A stretch of 64,000 nucleotides of DNA from Oryzias latipes (lineage: Eukaryota; Chordata; Actinopteri; Beloniformes; Adrianichthyidae): positions 10,972,586 to 11,036,585 of the forward strand of contig NC_019860.2 in NCBI RefSeq assembly GCF_002234675.1, given 5' to 3'. The position numbers and the translations under genes were made by a program. Positions within the stretch are counted from its first letter, which is position 1, and each line of letters starts with the position of its first letter. The notes beneath the pieces are model-generated. The model saw nothing but the letters and a program-made list of their open reading frames with translations, searched no databases and was not told where the DNA came from. Positions 1 to 26,959 of this stretch are shown here, one piece after another.

Positions 1-199
1 GTCCTCCATGTCTTCATTGACTTTGACTTGTACACTGGTGCACAGTCATGTTGGAAGAGGAAGGGGCTGCTCCAAACTGTTCCCACAAGGTTGGGAGCAT
101 GGAATTATCCAAAATGTTTTGGTATCCTGAAACATTCAGAGCTCCTTTCTGTCTCCCCCTCTGGCCATCAGCGAGAACAATGACCAGAGAACTGGCCAC
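1..199 (-). pseudogene. Tc1/mariner transposase remnant
   Basis: The minus strand encodes a fragment typical of fish Tc1-like transposases. Residues such as SGYQNILDNSMLPTLWEQFG lie just before the catalytic Asp region, which is frameshifted and degraded. The fragment continues past the left window edge. No TIR is visible and it is certainly inactive. Confidence 0.7.
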
Positions 200-904
200 T
201 TCCTGGTTTGCATACTACAGTTCACATCAGCCCTTGCCCTCAATACCAGGATGTTCCCCAGCTGATACCACTCATTCATTACTCACCTGTCTCTCATCTG
301 CAATCACAGAACCTGTTATTGCAGGTTCTGTATCTACTAACCTTATATTCATGACCTGGGTTTACTCGATTGTGTCGCTTATCGTCACTGGACAGCAGTC
401 ACACCTTGTCCCTCATTTTCCAAATCCAAACCCGAAACAGATGACTACCAGAGTGCAGGAGAGACACAGACATGTGGTACAGGTATTTATTTATTTCACA
501 TGCACGAACTTGCGGTGCAGTCTGTTAGAAACAATCTGAGCGTAGTTTGTAAGGATGGGAATAGAAGCCCCATGAAGCTTCCCTTGGGGTTCATGTAATT
601 GTGCCGGAGAAATGAACCACCCATTCAGGGCTTTGAAACCACACAGAACAGCGGCATCTGGGGCCAGACTGGACGTATATCTTAAGCTTCAACTGAGCTC
701 CTTGTAGCACGTCAATGTCGAAATGATGATGAAAAAACGTAAAACAAAACAATGTTGTTAATGATGATTTGAAAAAAAAAAACAACGTAAAACAACACCA
801 CATGTGACATTTTCCTTGAGAGGTGCTTGACACAGCAAATACACATCACATGAAGAGAATAAACGCAAAGCAAAAAAAAAAATGTAAAAACCATTGTAAA
901 ACAC

Positions 905-955
905 TGATCTTGAATTCAGGACCTCTAGATGCTCTGTTCCACTGAGCTATCTCTA
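905..955 (-). repeat. tRNA-like SINE head or tRNA pseudogene
   Basis: On the minus strand the segment has a box A-like TAGCTCAGTGG and a degraded box B-like stretch about 30 bases later. No intact acceptor stem could be folded by eye. A decayed tRNA-derived SINE is more likely than a working tRNA gene. Confidence 0.35.
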
Positions 956-1249
956 CCGATACAAATTTAGCTCGCCATTATTGATTCATTGAAGTATTTT
1001 TTTATACACAATGTTCATAGTGTATTGTTTTATTCCGAGAAATCGAGTTGAAACGATCCTGAGCCACAGTACGTTTTTTACCAGGAGCCATGGTAAAGTG
1101 CAATGAACTGACGCTGATTCCAATACAGGGGAAACAATGGAACTGGTCGGGAAACGTTCAGGATTCATTTCGCATTTCTAGAGAATAGCACGCCCAACTG
1201 TACAAAACACAAGTGACATCTGAAGCGTGGTTCGACCAAACGATGCATT

Positions 1250-1660
1250 TGGCGCGTCCTACGTCATCCACCACGTGATCTGAGCTAGTTGACACACGCC
1301 CCGAAACATTGTGGTGAAACACTCTGCTTCATGAAGGTGAAATGCGCGCCGAAGCGTCATGTCAAACGGGCCATCCCTAGTAGTTTGTGTTGGCATCCTA
1401 TGGACACTGATCACATGCACACTCTGTGCGCGTGGACAATAAGGGGACCAGTTTTTGCCCCTTACTAATGAGTGAAGTGTGGCATAAGAGCACCGTACAA
1501 CAATGGTACGTTCCATTTTTCGGACGTCTCTCCCTTGGAGTGTTTGTATGAGCCTCAAGGGAACTGCAAGACAAACCTGCGCTCCTCTTAAGATGCAACC
1601 CAAAAACCTGCAGCACCTGAACGGGTCAACCCCAGTTTGGGTGTCAAGGTGTTGTGCCAA
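1250..1660. repeat. Dispersed repeat shared with 42660-43050
   Basis: The two regions share diverged but collinear text, for example CTCAAGGGAACTGCA, then CTTAAGATG, then CAACCCAAAAACC. No coding capacity is recognised. It is probably an old non-autonomous DNA transposon of unknown class. Confidence 0.45.
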
Positions 1661-1664
1661 AGAG

Positions 1665-2495
1665 AGAGAGAGAGCTCTAAATCACAGTGACAAAATAGTT
1701 AAAAACAAAATTTTAATATCATCACTTTAGGGTAAAAAAACAAAATCATTAACTTGATTTAAAAAAAAGCAAAAGCACACACTGCAGGAATTGGCTTCCA
1801 GTTTATGGCTTTTGAGATGACATTTATGTGAGAAGTTGAAGGGAAGTTGGGTAATAACATGGAAATAAGAAATGTAAAAAAACAACTGTGTTTGAGTAAG
1901 TCTTTGTTTATTATAAGATAGGATGTGAACCCCGGCGCATGACAGTTACATGACGTAAGGGGATAAAGAAACTTCTGTGTATGTGAATGAAAAGGGCAGA
2001 ATAAAGGTCCTCTACACCCAAACGGTTCGCTGAGCTCCTTATTTTACACATGGGGACATTGGGGTGGGGCTGTCCGTAAAGTCTGCTACACTAACAATGA
2101 TTTGATTTTGAGTGGTCAAAAAGTTCAGAACTTTATGGTTTTTGAAACCTAATACCAAAATAAAGCTTCACAAAACGATCCACATCTTTCATCTTTAAGC
2201 ACAGCTCAGATAAACAGACAACTTTTTTTTTTTTTTTTTTGGTCATACATTTAAGACTTTTTTTCTTATAAATGTAAGCGTTTTAAACTAATAAATGCAC
2301 AACTGCTGTTTCATTGTTGGAAATAAATTCAAAACCTTCAACCACAAATGTTTCGATCACACTGAAGGAGCGTGAACTTAATTAACTTAATTCTTCACGA
2401 AAAAACAACAGATGTGTCACTGAGAAACAAACATCTCATAACATCTACACATTTGCTCTTCTGAATTAAACTCCATGTTGAAGTGGAATGTTTGG
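1665..2495. other. Region downstream of EFR3B, probably its 3' UTR and flank
   Basis: AT-rich sequence with a T tract at 2222-2240 and no convincing coding frame. The part next to 2495 is presumably EFR3B 3' UTR, judged only from position. Confidence 0.4.
1907..1912 (-). terminator. Candidate poly(A) signal of EFR3B
   Basis: AATAAA on the minus strand about 590 bases beyond the EFR3B stop codon at 2498-2496. Other AT-rich hexamers exist in 1-2495, so the true 3' end cannot be fixed from sequence alone. Confidence 0.25.
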
Positions 2496-17808
<15,313 letters not shown>

Positions 17809-18884
17809 AAGGACGACTTTTGCAGCTCACATCCACATGTCCATGTCCATCATACACATGCACGCATCTCTGTTTAATCCTGACATGGCCCCGCCCTCTT
17901 CTCCTTCTTTTTACAGGCTCACCTCTGATTAGATTTGCTCCTTTTACATCACAACGGATTGTTTTTTAGCTGTTTTGTTTTTCTTTAAACCTAAGGTTGC
18001 ACCTTTTTATCTATTTATTTTTTTGTAACATTGAAACGGGATGGACTGACGTCTCAATGTTGTGGCTGAGTCTGAAAGCTGCAAGATCCTTGTGTGTGAG
18101 TGTGATCCAGGCCATGTGCAGCAGCTCAGCGCCCCATAATCTGCTCTGGATTTATTCATCATCCCAGAGAAAAAAAGAAAAAAAAAGAAAAAAAAACAGA
18201 AAATATATCAGAAATCTGCAGACCTGGAATGCTGGATGGTCTATTCTTTAACGGAAAAAAGGTTTTTTACCGCTAATGCTGCCAGAAAAATGTGATCTTT
18301 TTTTCACTTACAGTCTAACTGATCCCAGCTTTTTTAAACTGTTTATCGCACCAAGCAGAGATCCTGTGCAGTTAATTAACACATTTATTAAAATCTCAAT
18401 AATCTTGGTTTACAAAATGTAAATAAATCAATTTTCTATTTGAGTAATTTCTTGTTTTTCACCCAAAAAAAATACTTTTTTCATTGTTTGATCAGTTTGT
18501 GACATATAAAACCATAACCAAACAACATTAAATCAAAATGATTGGTTGTGTTGGCATCGATGGATGGTCGTTTGTATTTGGCTCAAGACGGGTAATATCT
18601 GTGTGAGGTGTTTTTTGAACTATAAGATTGACATTTTGGCAATATGTTGGCATAATCAAAAATTTTGATAACTTGTTTTTAAGTCTGCACAGAATTTTTG
18701 CAAATAAATTCCCCCCAAGTCATCATTTTGATCTATTTCTAAATGCATTCCCAGTGGTCTTTTGATTATGATGATGCCGTTTTTAGACAAAATCCAAAAC
18801 CTGTGTCATTTCTTAGGACAAACTTTCTGCAGAGTTGCAGAATTTCTTTAGAAACATACCTCTGAGTTGGACAATAAAAAGTCT

Positions 18885-19170
18885 ATCTAAACGCTGCACG
18901 TGTGTTTCAGGCTTTAGTGTTCAAACCTTCGTATCCCTGCACCGCTGTGCAATTTTTAAAGTCTCTTTTGAGGCTTTACATACAAAAACGTGCGAAATCC
19001 TCAAAACTTCGACCAATCAGGGACTCGGATTTAGTAGCGACGTATGGGTACCGTTTAAAAAAAAAGGAAGGGCCAACTGTTTGAGAAATAATCTTGGAGA
19101 AGAATAATTTTTAATAATTGCGGTTTGTACTTGCCCAGAATTAGTAGATACCCCAAGTCTTTCATTCATC
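18885..19170 (+). repeat. TACGTTCACAC-type MITE, internal fragment
   Basis: Shares the family core: ACTTCGACCAATCAGGGACT, GGATTTAGTAGCGACGTATGG, then an A-rich stretch and GTTTGAGAAATAAT. Both termini are lost. Confidence 0.55.
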
Positions 19171-19718
19171 AGAACAGAGCTGTGAAAGCCTGGAGCAAGA
19201 TGTGGGCCCCTCAGTGTATTTTCTACATCATAAACACAATCTTTTGCAACCTCTATTTTTCATCTGCTCCTGGTTCACAATGGTTGGAATAAATAAATAC
19301 TCAGAAATGCAGTTTTAAGCTAAATTTCTTTATAAATGTCCTCCATCGTTAGAAACATCCCATAAGAACACGTTAAAAAAAACACCAAAAACCACAATAT
19401 TCATCTGAGTGGGTCTTTATGTAGGTTGGCTTTTGATTGTTCTCAGGGGAAGAAGTGGAATAAGAGTCTCTGCAATTACAACACAGTCTCTGGCACTCAT
19501 CCTGAGCGCAGAATTAAGAATCCTAACCCCTAATTAATGGGAGAGATTTAGTCCTTTACCGAGAAGAACCAGGGAAGGTGGGTAAGAACGGAAAACCAAA
19601 GATTTCTGATTAGATGGTTGCTCTTTGATCCCATCCTGGACGATTATCAGAACAGAGATGGGATGAAAGAGGCTGTCAAAGCTATAAGAATAATCGTCTT
19701 TAGTTCGTCTCAGTTAAA

Positions 19719-20704
19719 TCACTGCTGTCTTTGGGTTGTACCAAATGTGGCACTGAGAACACCAACATGATTCTGTTTGGTTGGGACGCCCAAATTCTCA
19801 CCATTACCTGAAGCTGTCTGATGGTCGAACACGGAGCAGCAGTCCTGCAGCAGCCGGCGAGGAGCCTGGGGCACGGTCGGCATGGCGATGACCCTGGACA
19901 ACGTGACTCCCCTGGACAGACTGGGTATGGTGACCCCTCTTGGCAGACTGGGAAGATTGAGCATGGTGATACCTCTGGGTAGACTGGGAGGGTTGACCCC
20001 TCGAGGCAGCGAGCTGAGCAGCGCAGGCATGGTCATGCCCCGTGGCAAGCTGGGAAAACTGGCAAGAGACCCCGGCATCTTTGAGGTGACCCCCGAAGCT
20101 GTCCTTAGAGAAGCTGAAGTAAGGAGACGGAAAGGAGGGGGATGAAGGGAAAACCTCCTTCCTCCTTTTTCCCAACATTCCTTTCATTAACTCCTGCTGC
20201 ACTGCACCTCCTCACATATAAACATGTACATGTACAAATAAACATCACATGAAAATGTAGAGACAATTCCTAAAATAAAAATTACTGCAACAGCAGTTTA
20301 GTTTCGCTATCCGACTAAAAATCCATGTCCAGAGAAAATATTTGTCAAAATAATCTTGAAAAATTGCACCAAATCTGTTATAGTTCATTTATGAAGTTGA
20401 TTATCTTGACATAATCAGAAGATTTTGCAAGAAAAACACATTTTTATAACATAGAGAGATTTGTTTTTGTAAAAACTTGCAAACACAACAAGCACAACAT
20501 AAAACAGTTTTTTGCACCAAAAGCCCCACATTCAGATTTGCAAAGAGGAGCGCCAAACCCTCCTCCTACCTGCTGGACTCCTGCGCGCCTCTCCTGCAGC
20601 TGCTTCTCCGCCAGAACCCAGATCAACAGCTGCTTATCTAACATGTGCCGGCCCGCAGCTCCGTGAGGATCAATGGGTGTGATCGATGGCCTGCTGTGCT
20701 TCAC
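19719..20704 (-). other. Unassigned candidate coding region with SLPRG repeats
   Basis: I do not recognise this. A distal block at 20704-20572 is open (with LLIWVLAEKQLQERRAG) and ends at a donor-like CAG|GTAGGA. A block at about 20124-19719 follows an acceptor-like CTTACTTCAG and stays open to a TGA. In one frame it repeats the pattern SLPRGVT or SLPRGIT about five times, with a non-repetitive end RRLLQDCCSVFDHQ. The phases of the two blocks do not join in that frame, and the second block is also open in another minus frame. It may be a small lineage-specific gene, two unrelated fragments, or a chance open minisatellite. It lies between EFR3B and IQCB1, on the same strand as both. Confidence 0.2.
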
Positions 20705-20994
20705 GCGCAGCCAGGACCGCCCATTACATCACGGCTAACGGCGCAACAGTCTGTCCATGGACCCTCTTCACTCATGCCCGGATATTTAGGTTCTACAGCA
20801 GCATAAGAAGAACTCCTCTTAAGTGAGTATTTAAAGTTTTATAAGGTGCCGCACACCTCCTCCTCTATATTCTGCTTCAGGAATGAGAGGCTCCCTCTGC
20901 TGGTTGATCTGTAGTACTGCAGTCGCAGAGATGAACAGCTGTTTTCTACAGAGCTGCGGAGCCCTGGATATGACATTAAAAAGAAAATCCCCCT

Positions 20995-21225
20995 TCAAAT
21001 TAGTATTTTGTGCACACAAATGACCGTTGTGTGTGCAAAAATCTTTTTATTTGCATTTTGGTGCATTTGTTTTTTTTGTGTGCAAACATATTAGGATTCT
21101 TTGCATACAAATTAACGTTTTTTTCATTTTGTGCACATGAATTGGTATTTTTGCACGAGTTAGTATCTGGTGCACACAAATTAGCAATTTATTTGCATTT
21201 TGTTTGCAATTATTATTTTTTTTAA
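20995..21225 (+). repeat. Degenerate tandem array (TTTGTGCACACAAATTAG-like unit)
   Basis: Roughly 25-40 base units carrying variants of TTTGCATTTTGTGCAC and ACAAATTAGT repeat across the segment. The TGCAC-centred palindromic core recurs. It lies downstream of IQCB1 and has no coding signal. Confidence 0.6.
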
Positions 21226-21720
21226 TGTCATGTCCAGAGCTCCAAATTTTCCTGCAGACTCTGAAAGAGGAAATCAAGGATATGTTGGAACTAGCTCGAA
21301 CAGAAGAAATTGACCTTGAATCGAGAATTTAGACAATATGACAACATTTTTATGCTTGAATGTTCAAAGTCAACGTCAAACGAACTCAAGCAAATTAAAC
21401 TTTCTCGCTGTAGAAAAGCACTCATGTTTGGATTTAGACTGAAAGTCAAGTATTTCTGGATTTTTGCTGTTTTTCAAACAATGTGAAAATCTCTAAAGAT
21501 CCATTTAATCCAGAGTATCAGGACAAACAACAGGAGCTGCAGGGTTTTTACTGCCCTTTTTAAATGTTTCAGGGAGGAAACATCAGCTGGTGTTTCATTT
21601 TGGATGCACCAGATTGAACCAGATTTAGCGACAGAAACAACAACAACAGAAGGAAAAGCTAAAATATTGCCTACATTCAAATTGCATCGAATGTCTTTGG
21701 TTCTTTTAGTGCAAACATCT

Positions 21721-21726
21721 TTTATT
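21721..21726 (-). terminator. Candidate poly(A) signal of IQCB1
   Basis: AATAAA on the minus strand about 27 bases beyond the stop codon (TGA at 21755-21753). If used, the 3' UTR would be very short. Confidence 0.4.
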
Positions 21727-21752
21727 AATTAAAAAATATGTTTTTTTTTATT

Positions 21753-24700
21753 TCATGTAGCAGCTCCTCTTTCTTCCGGTAACAGCTTCACTTTCTCCAC
21801 CTCAGTCTGCGTCCTGACCACGGCTGACCCTCCAATGTACAGCCCTCCAAGCTTTGCCTCAAGCTCCGCCTCTAGTTCCTGCAGGTGGGCAGAGCCGAAG
21901 GTCCTTGCCTCTCCGAGCGTCTTCCACCAGGGAAGCCGGTCTGCCTGCAAGCGGGCGTTGTGGGCGTTGCGCGCACGAGCGGCGAGCGCAGCGGCCGGGG
22001 TCAGGAAGGTCTGGGCCATGGTCTCCGTGACAGCACCGAGGGGCGGAGCATCTGTGGGGACAGTTTTATTACTATACTTTAATCTAGTCAGCAGGTTAGG
22101 AAAACTGAACAAGTATCAGTTTTTGTAAGTCAATTTAAATAGTAGTTGTTACCATCTGCTGTATACTAGAACTGGACTGAGTTATGTGACGTCACCCATA
22201 TAACATGGTTTACTTCTAGTTACAACAAAACAAAGCAAAGTCAGTCACTATTTTCATGGTACACATGTTGGAGCCAGATGACGTCAGTAGGTCAGAATCG
22301 GTCTGAGTCAACGTTTCTATGGCAACCACTCTCCCCAATCAAGAGCTTGTTGAAAGTTCACAGTGGACAGTTAGCATAATAAAAGATGCAGATCCCAACA
22401 AGCTCAATCAATAAAAAATTAAAAAAGAACGCCTGGACATCCCAACAGATCAGCACTTCTGCCGAAAATAGTTTACGTAAGCCTTTCTTCTCATTTAACG
22501 GCATGACTTATTAAATAATAAATAAAGGTAGTCAAAAGTAATTACAAGCATTTGTTAAAAGTGTTAATCAGTACCAACAAATAAATGTAATAAACCAGAT
22601 GATGGTTTATGTCCTCACTTGAAAAAATAACAAAACAGTTACTGTACTTTTTGGAGTTTGTTGCATTTTTTTTGCATAGATTGGCCAGGTGTGCGACTTA
22701 TATTTAATTTTATATAAAAAAAATAAGATCAAATGTTTGTTTTCTTCCCACTGACAACCACTAGAGGGCACTGTAGGTGTGTGTCTCAGTATTTGCTACA
22801 GCTATTCCATTTAAAGATCTGTTCTTGGTCTTGTACTTTATTGAAAACATTTCTGCCAAAAGTGCAACGTAAATATGAATCTTTTTTCGTTATTATGGAT
22901 TTTTGGTTGCTACTCCGGATCGATTTATAGTGCAGAAAATTGCTTTTCTCAATTTTTCAAGATTATCTTCAAAAACAGTAAAACTACTTATGAATAGCAT
23001 TGGGAATACTTTAACAGCATAGATGTACAACAAATTGTGCTTTTGTATGCAAGACCTCTGAGTAGCTCAAGCTGCGTGCGTGTGTGTGCCAGCAGAGCCT
23101 CCACCCGCTGCTCCTCCCTCCTCTGCTGCGCTCCCTTCTGAAGTTCTGCCTGCAGCAGCAGCTGCGCCTCCTCATGGAGCGACGCACACTCTTCAGGAGA
23201 CACACGGGAGGACTACACACCCACAACCACACACACACACATGAGTAGCATGCACAGTATACTACAACTGACAAAGGATGGTCAGAAGTCTCTCACTTTG
23301 TGTACAGTGATGTACTCCTCCACCTGCTGTTTTAGCTCCGCCCTCCGACTGTCTGTCAAACCTTTCTGACCGATCCACAACAGGTCGAGGGGACGGGCTT
23401 TGGCCATTCTACGCTTTTCCAGAAAACGCCGCACCTGAAAGAGCAGAGGAGCTCATCACCTGTCAGGTAGAAACAGATTTCAGCTTGTTGAAGCAGGTGT
23501 GTGTGCGAGCGCGCACAGCTCTCTGCAGGGTCCTGGCGGCTTGCTGACGCATGCGCCGCTCTTTCAGCGCTTTTCTGACTGTGTTGTGGTAGTGCCGTCT
23601 GTCTCTGACGCCTCTCCAGAAGCTCTGGATCTTCACGGCTGCTCGACGCTCACACTCCTGCAGGTACGCCTGCACCTGGTCTGGACTCACACAGACGCAC
23701 AAGCATCAGTTATTCTTAGCCACGCCTCCACCCGCCGTTCCTTTTTTATAAAGTTGTTATTTTAATGCACAGAGCAAATATTTAAAGCTGCATTTCCATC
23801 ACTTGATAGCTGGGATACTATAAATTCAAAAAGTCCCACTCCAATCCTCTTTAGATTTATTGTAAAAGCATTTTCAGTGGTCTTCTAATTCTAGACAAAA
23901 TCTAAAAACTTGTTTCATTTTTCTTGGACATGGTTTCAGCAGAACAGCAGAGTTCATTAGAAATTCACCTCCAACTTGTAACCTTTAGTTACATCTAGTG
24001 AATTAAATTAATGCATTTTGGATTTCTTCCTGTTGTTTCAGACATTTTTTTAAAAATTTATCTAAAATGTTCTCCCTGTCGCTTTACCCGGAGGAAGCAG
24101 CTGCAGCAGACGCCTCTGCTTCTGGTGGAACTCCCTCCTCGCCCGCTGTCGTCTCAGACACACCTACAGGACAGAACACGGGCGACGTTGAAACACCACC
24201 TGCAGCAGGTCCAACCGAAAAATAGTCCTCTGTGCCTCTTTTCTTTGGTGGAAACACTGTTTTGCTGCTGCGCTCCATTAGAAACAAATGTATATATAAA
24301 AAAAAATCCTTTTTGTTTATATTTGATTGATTTTATTTATTGATTGATTTACACCTGAACAAAAACATTAATGTCTGGGTCACCACCATTGACTGTAAAT
24401 GAGAACTGGACTGAGGGACTCCTCCCCCCCTTTGCGTTCCAAACGGGAAGTAGCTGCTGGCTCCAAAATTCTATAGACTTCTATAGAGAAATGAGCGCTT
24501 TGAGATTTTTCTTCTAAATGTAAAGCGCATTCTTTCTAAATAAAATGTATTATTAGTATTATTATTAAATAAACAGCTATTACTCAGACATTGTATTTGT
24601 CAGAATAACCATTCTTTCTCTAATACCTTTTATTTTAACATGCTCTTGATAATCCCTTTAAATTTTTTTTTTTTTTTGTAGTGAAAGGTATTTAAGTTGT

Positions 24701-26916
24701 AAACTGACCAATCAGATCCCTCAATAAAAGCATGTGGCGCCCGCTGGGCCCCCACAAAGTGTTTTATGTAGCCTGGTTTCAACCGTTGAGGGTGTGGTCT
24801 TCCAACAAGCTCACTTCTGATTGGCGAGAGTGATCGTCATGGAAATGTTGACTCGTACCGACTCGGACCAATCACTGCTCACTGACCTCGTCTGGCAATG
24901 ACACGGCAGCATCCGTGTGGCAAAAGAAATGGCGGCTGAATTGACTTCATTTCGATAGAGCTGTGTTCTATGAGGGACATAAGACTCACTCAGTCCAGTT
25001 CTCGTATACGATCCATGGCTGAACGCCGCGGTCCTGACAGGTGTGAGTCGATCTGATGTGGAGCTGCAGCCGGCTGACCCAGCAGACACAGACATGTGGG
25101 GGTCAAAGTTCAAAAACCTTGATCTCGAATGCCTTACTGAACTGGCGTTTGACTCCCAGAACGCTTTCCCTGACATTTACATCAACAGGAAAAAGTACGC
25201 TCTCTGAATCCTCCTGATCCACATGTGTATGTTGGAAGACGTCCTCCTGCGTGAACTCACAGATGAAGATGGTGACATGCATCTCTGATGAGTCAGCACA
25301 AAGCTTCAAGAGAAGAAATCGTATGAATCAAGTCTCATTTTTATGTATTTATCGCTTTTTTTATGTTCTGCTAAATTTCTTTTGGTCATTCACGTCAGAC
25401 TGATGCTTTTTTTCCATTCTTGTCACATTCAAAAACTTGATGTTTATGATTGATTTACGAAATTCAGTTTGTTTGTCCATAAAATAAAGGGAAGATGTTT
25501 TATTTTGATATTTGATAGTGCTTCCTTAACAAAAAGATGCTGTACAGTTCTAAGGTTTAGAAGTGTAAAGGCGATGCGGCTGCAGTCGGTCAAGTCCGTG
25601 TATTGATCCGCCGCACAAATGCATCAGCTGAGTTTGCTGAATGAACTGATGCTCAGATTCTGTTTTCACCACGGACTTTATTCTCGGGGGAAAAAATACG
25701 ATAGATCTTCTCCTTGTAGCTGTTTTAAGAACCTAAAAGGAGACACAACCAATCTCCACTCATTTCTATCACCTGAGCGGTTTTATAGACCTTGTTTATT
25801 AATGCAGACAGAACCAATCAAACCGTTTATAGTAAATATTCATCTTAAGAGTTAATAAAGATAATTGTTGACCTATTTTTTCTGCAGATATTCGTCTTTA
25901 ATTGGCTGTCACCTGATATTTGAGCTCCTCCTCCCACTGCTTTGCCTCTTTCTGCTGCTGCTGCTGCCTCCTCTGAGCCCTAAAACACACATTTAAAGGT
26001 TGCGTTTCAAAATAAGAGCTCAGAAACAGGGTCATCATAAAAATATAATTAATTCATAAACACAAAGTTTGCCTCCTTATGTGTAAACACACATTTACAA
26101 GTTGTTTTTAATTTGTTGTATGTTTTTTGATTCTTTTCTATTTATGTCTGTCTCTACAATGTTTCCATTTTTTTATTCTTATTATCCTTTATTCCTTAAG
26201 GATTCTTAATTCTGTCTGATAAAAGTTATGAACCGGATAATGATGAATCATGTAATAAAATGGTTACGGGAGAACGGGGGTGGGATTATATAAGTTTGTT
26301 AATTTTATGTCTAAGTAACCTAAGTTTGATACGTCACTGTATGAATGTATCACTGGTCATTGTAATGTTTTTGTGTATTATTCTCATTTGATTGCTTGAA
26401 ATAAACCATTAAAAAAAACTCTTTTTTGTTTTATGATTGTACAGTGTTTTGTTCTCCCTGTGTACAGAACTTTGGGCCTCCTTAACTGGTGATGGAAGGT
26501 GCTGTTTAAAAATAAATAAATGATGAAGATGGTACATTTAAAGTTTGCTCTTCAAAATAAAAGCTCAGAAACAAGGTCATCATGAATATAAGTAATAAGT
26601 AATAAACATAAGCGTTGCCTCCTCTGAGTCCTAAAACAAACATTTAAAGTTTGCTCTTCAAAATAAAAGCTCATTGTACGCAAAAGAAACAAGGTCGTCA
26701 TGAATATAATATTAACTCATAAAGATAAACTGGCCTCCTTAGTGTCTGCATTTTATCTTTTGTTGTAATGCTGAATTTTGGAAAGTGCTCTCTTCTGAAA
26801 CCAGACACTAGTGGTCATTTGAGGAACTGCAACACATTGTTGATTCCTGGCCGGCTTTAAATTCAGGGACTGAATGTGCAAGCTTGTTTTTAGCACAGGT
26901 AAGTAGTTAAAAAAAG

Positions 26917-26959
<43 letters not shown>

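Noticed and set aside
905..955. Functional tRNA gene
   Set aside because: The cloverleaf cannot be completed; box B is degraded.
25103..25309. 68-codon minus-strand frame, possible extra IQCB1 exon
   Set aside because: Exons 25979-25913 and 24163-24088 join in frame and match the family without it; it lacks paired splice sites in phase.
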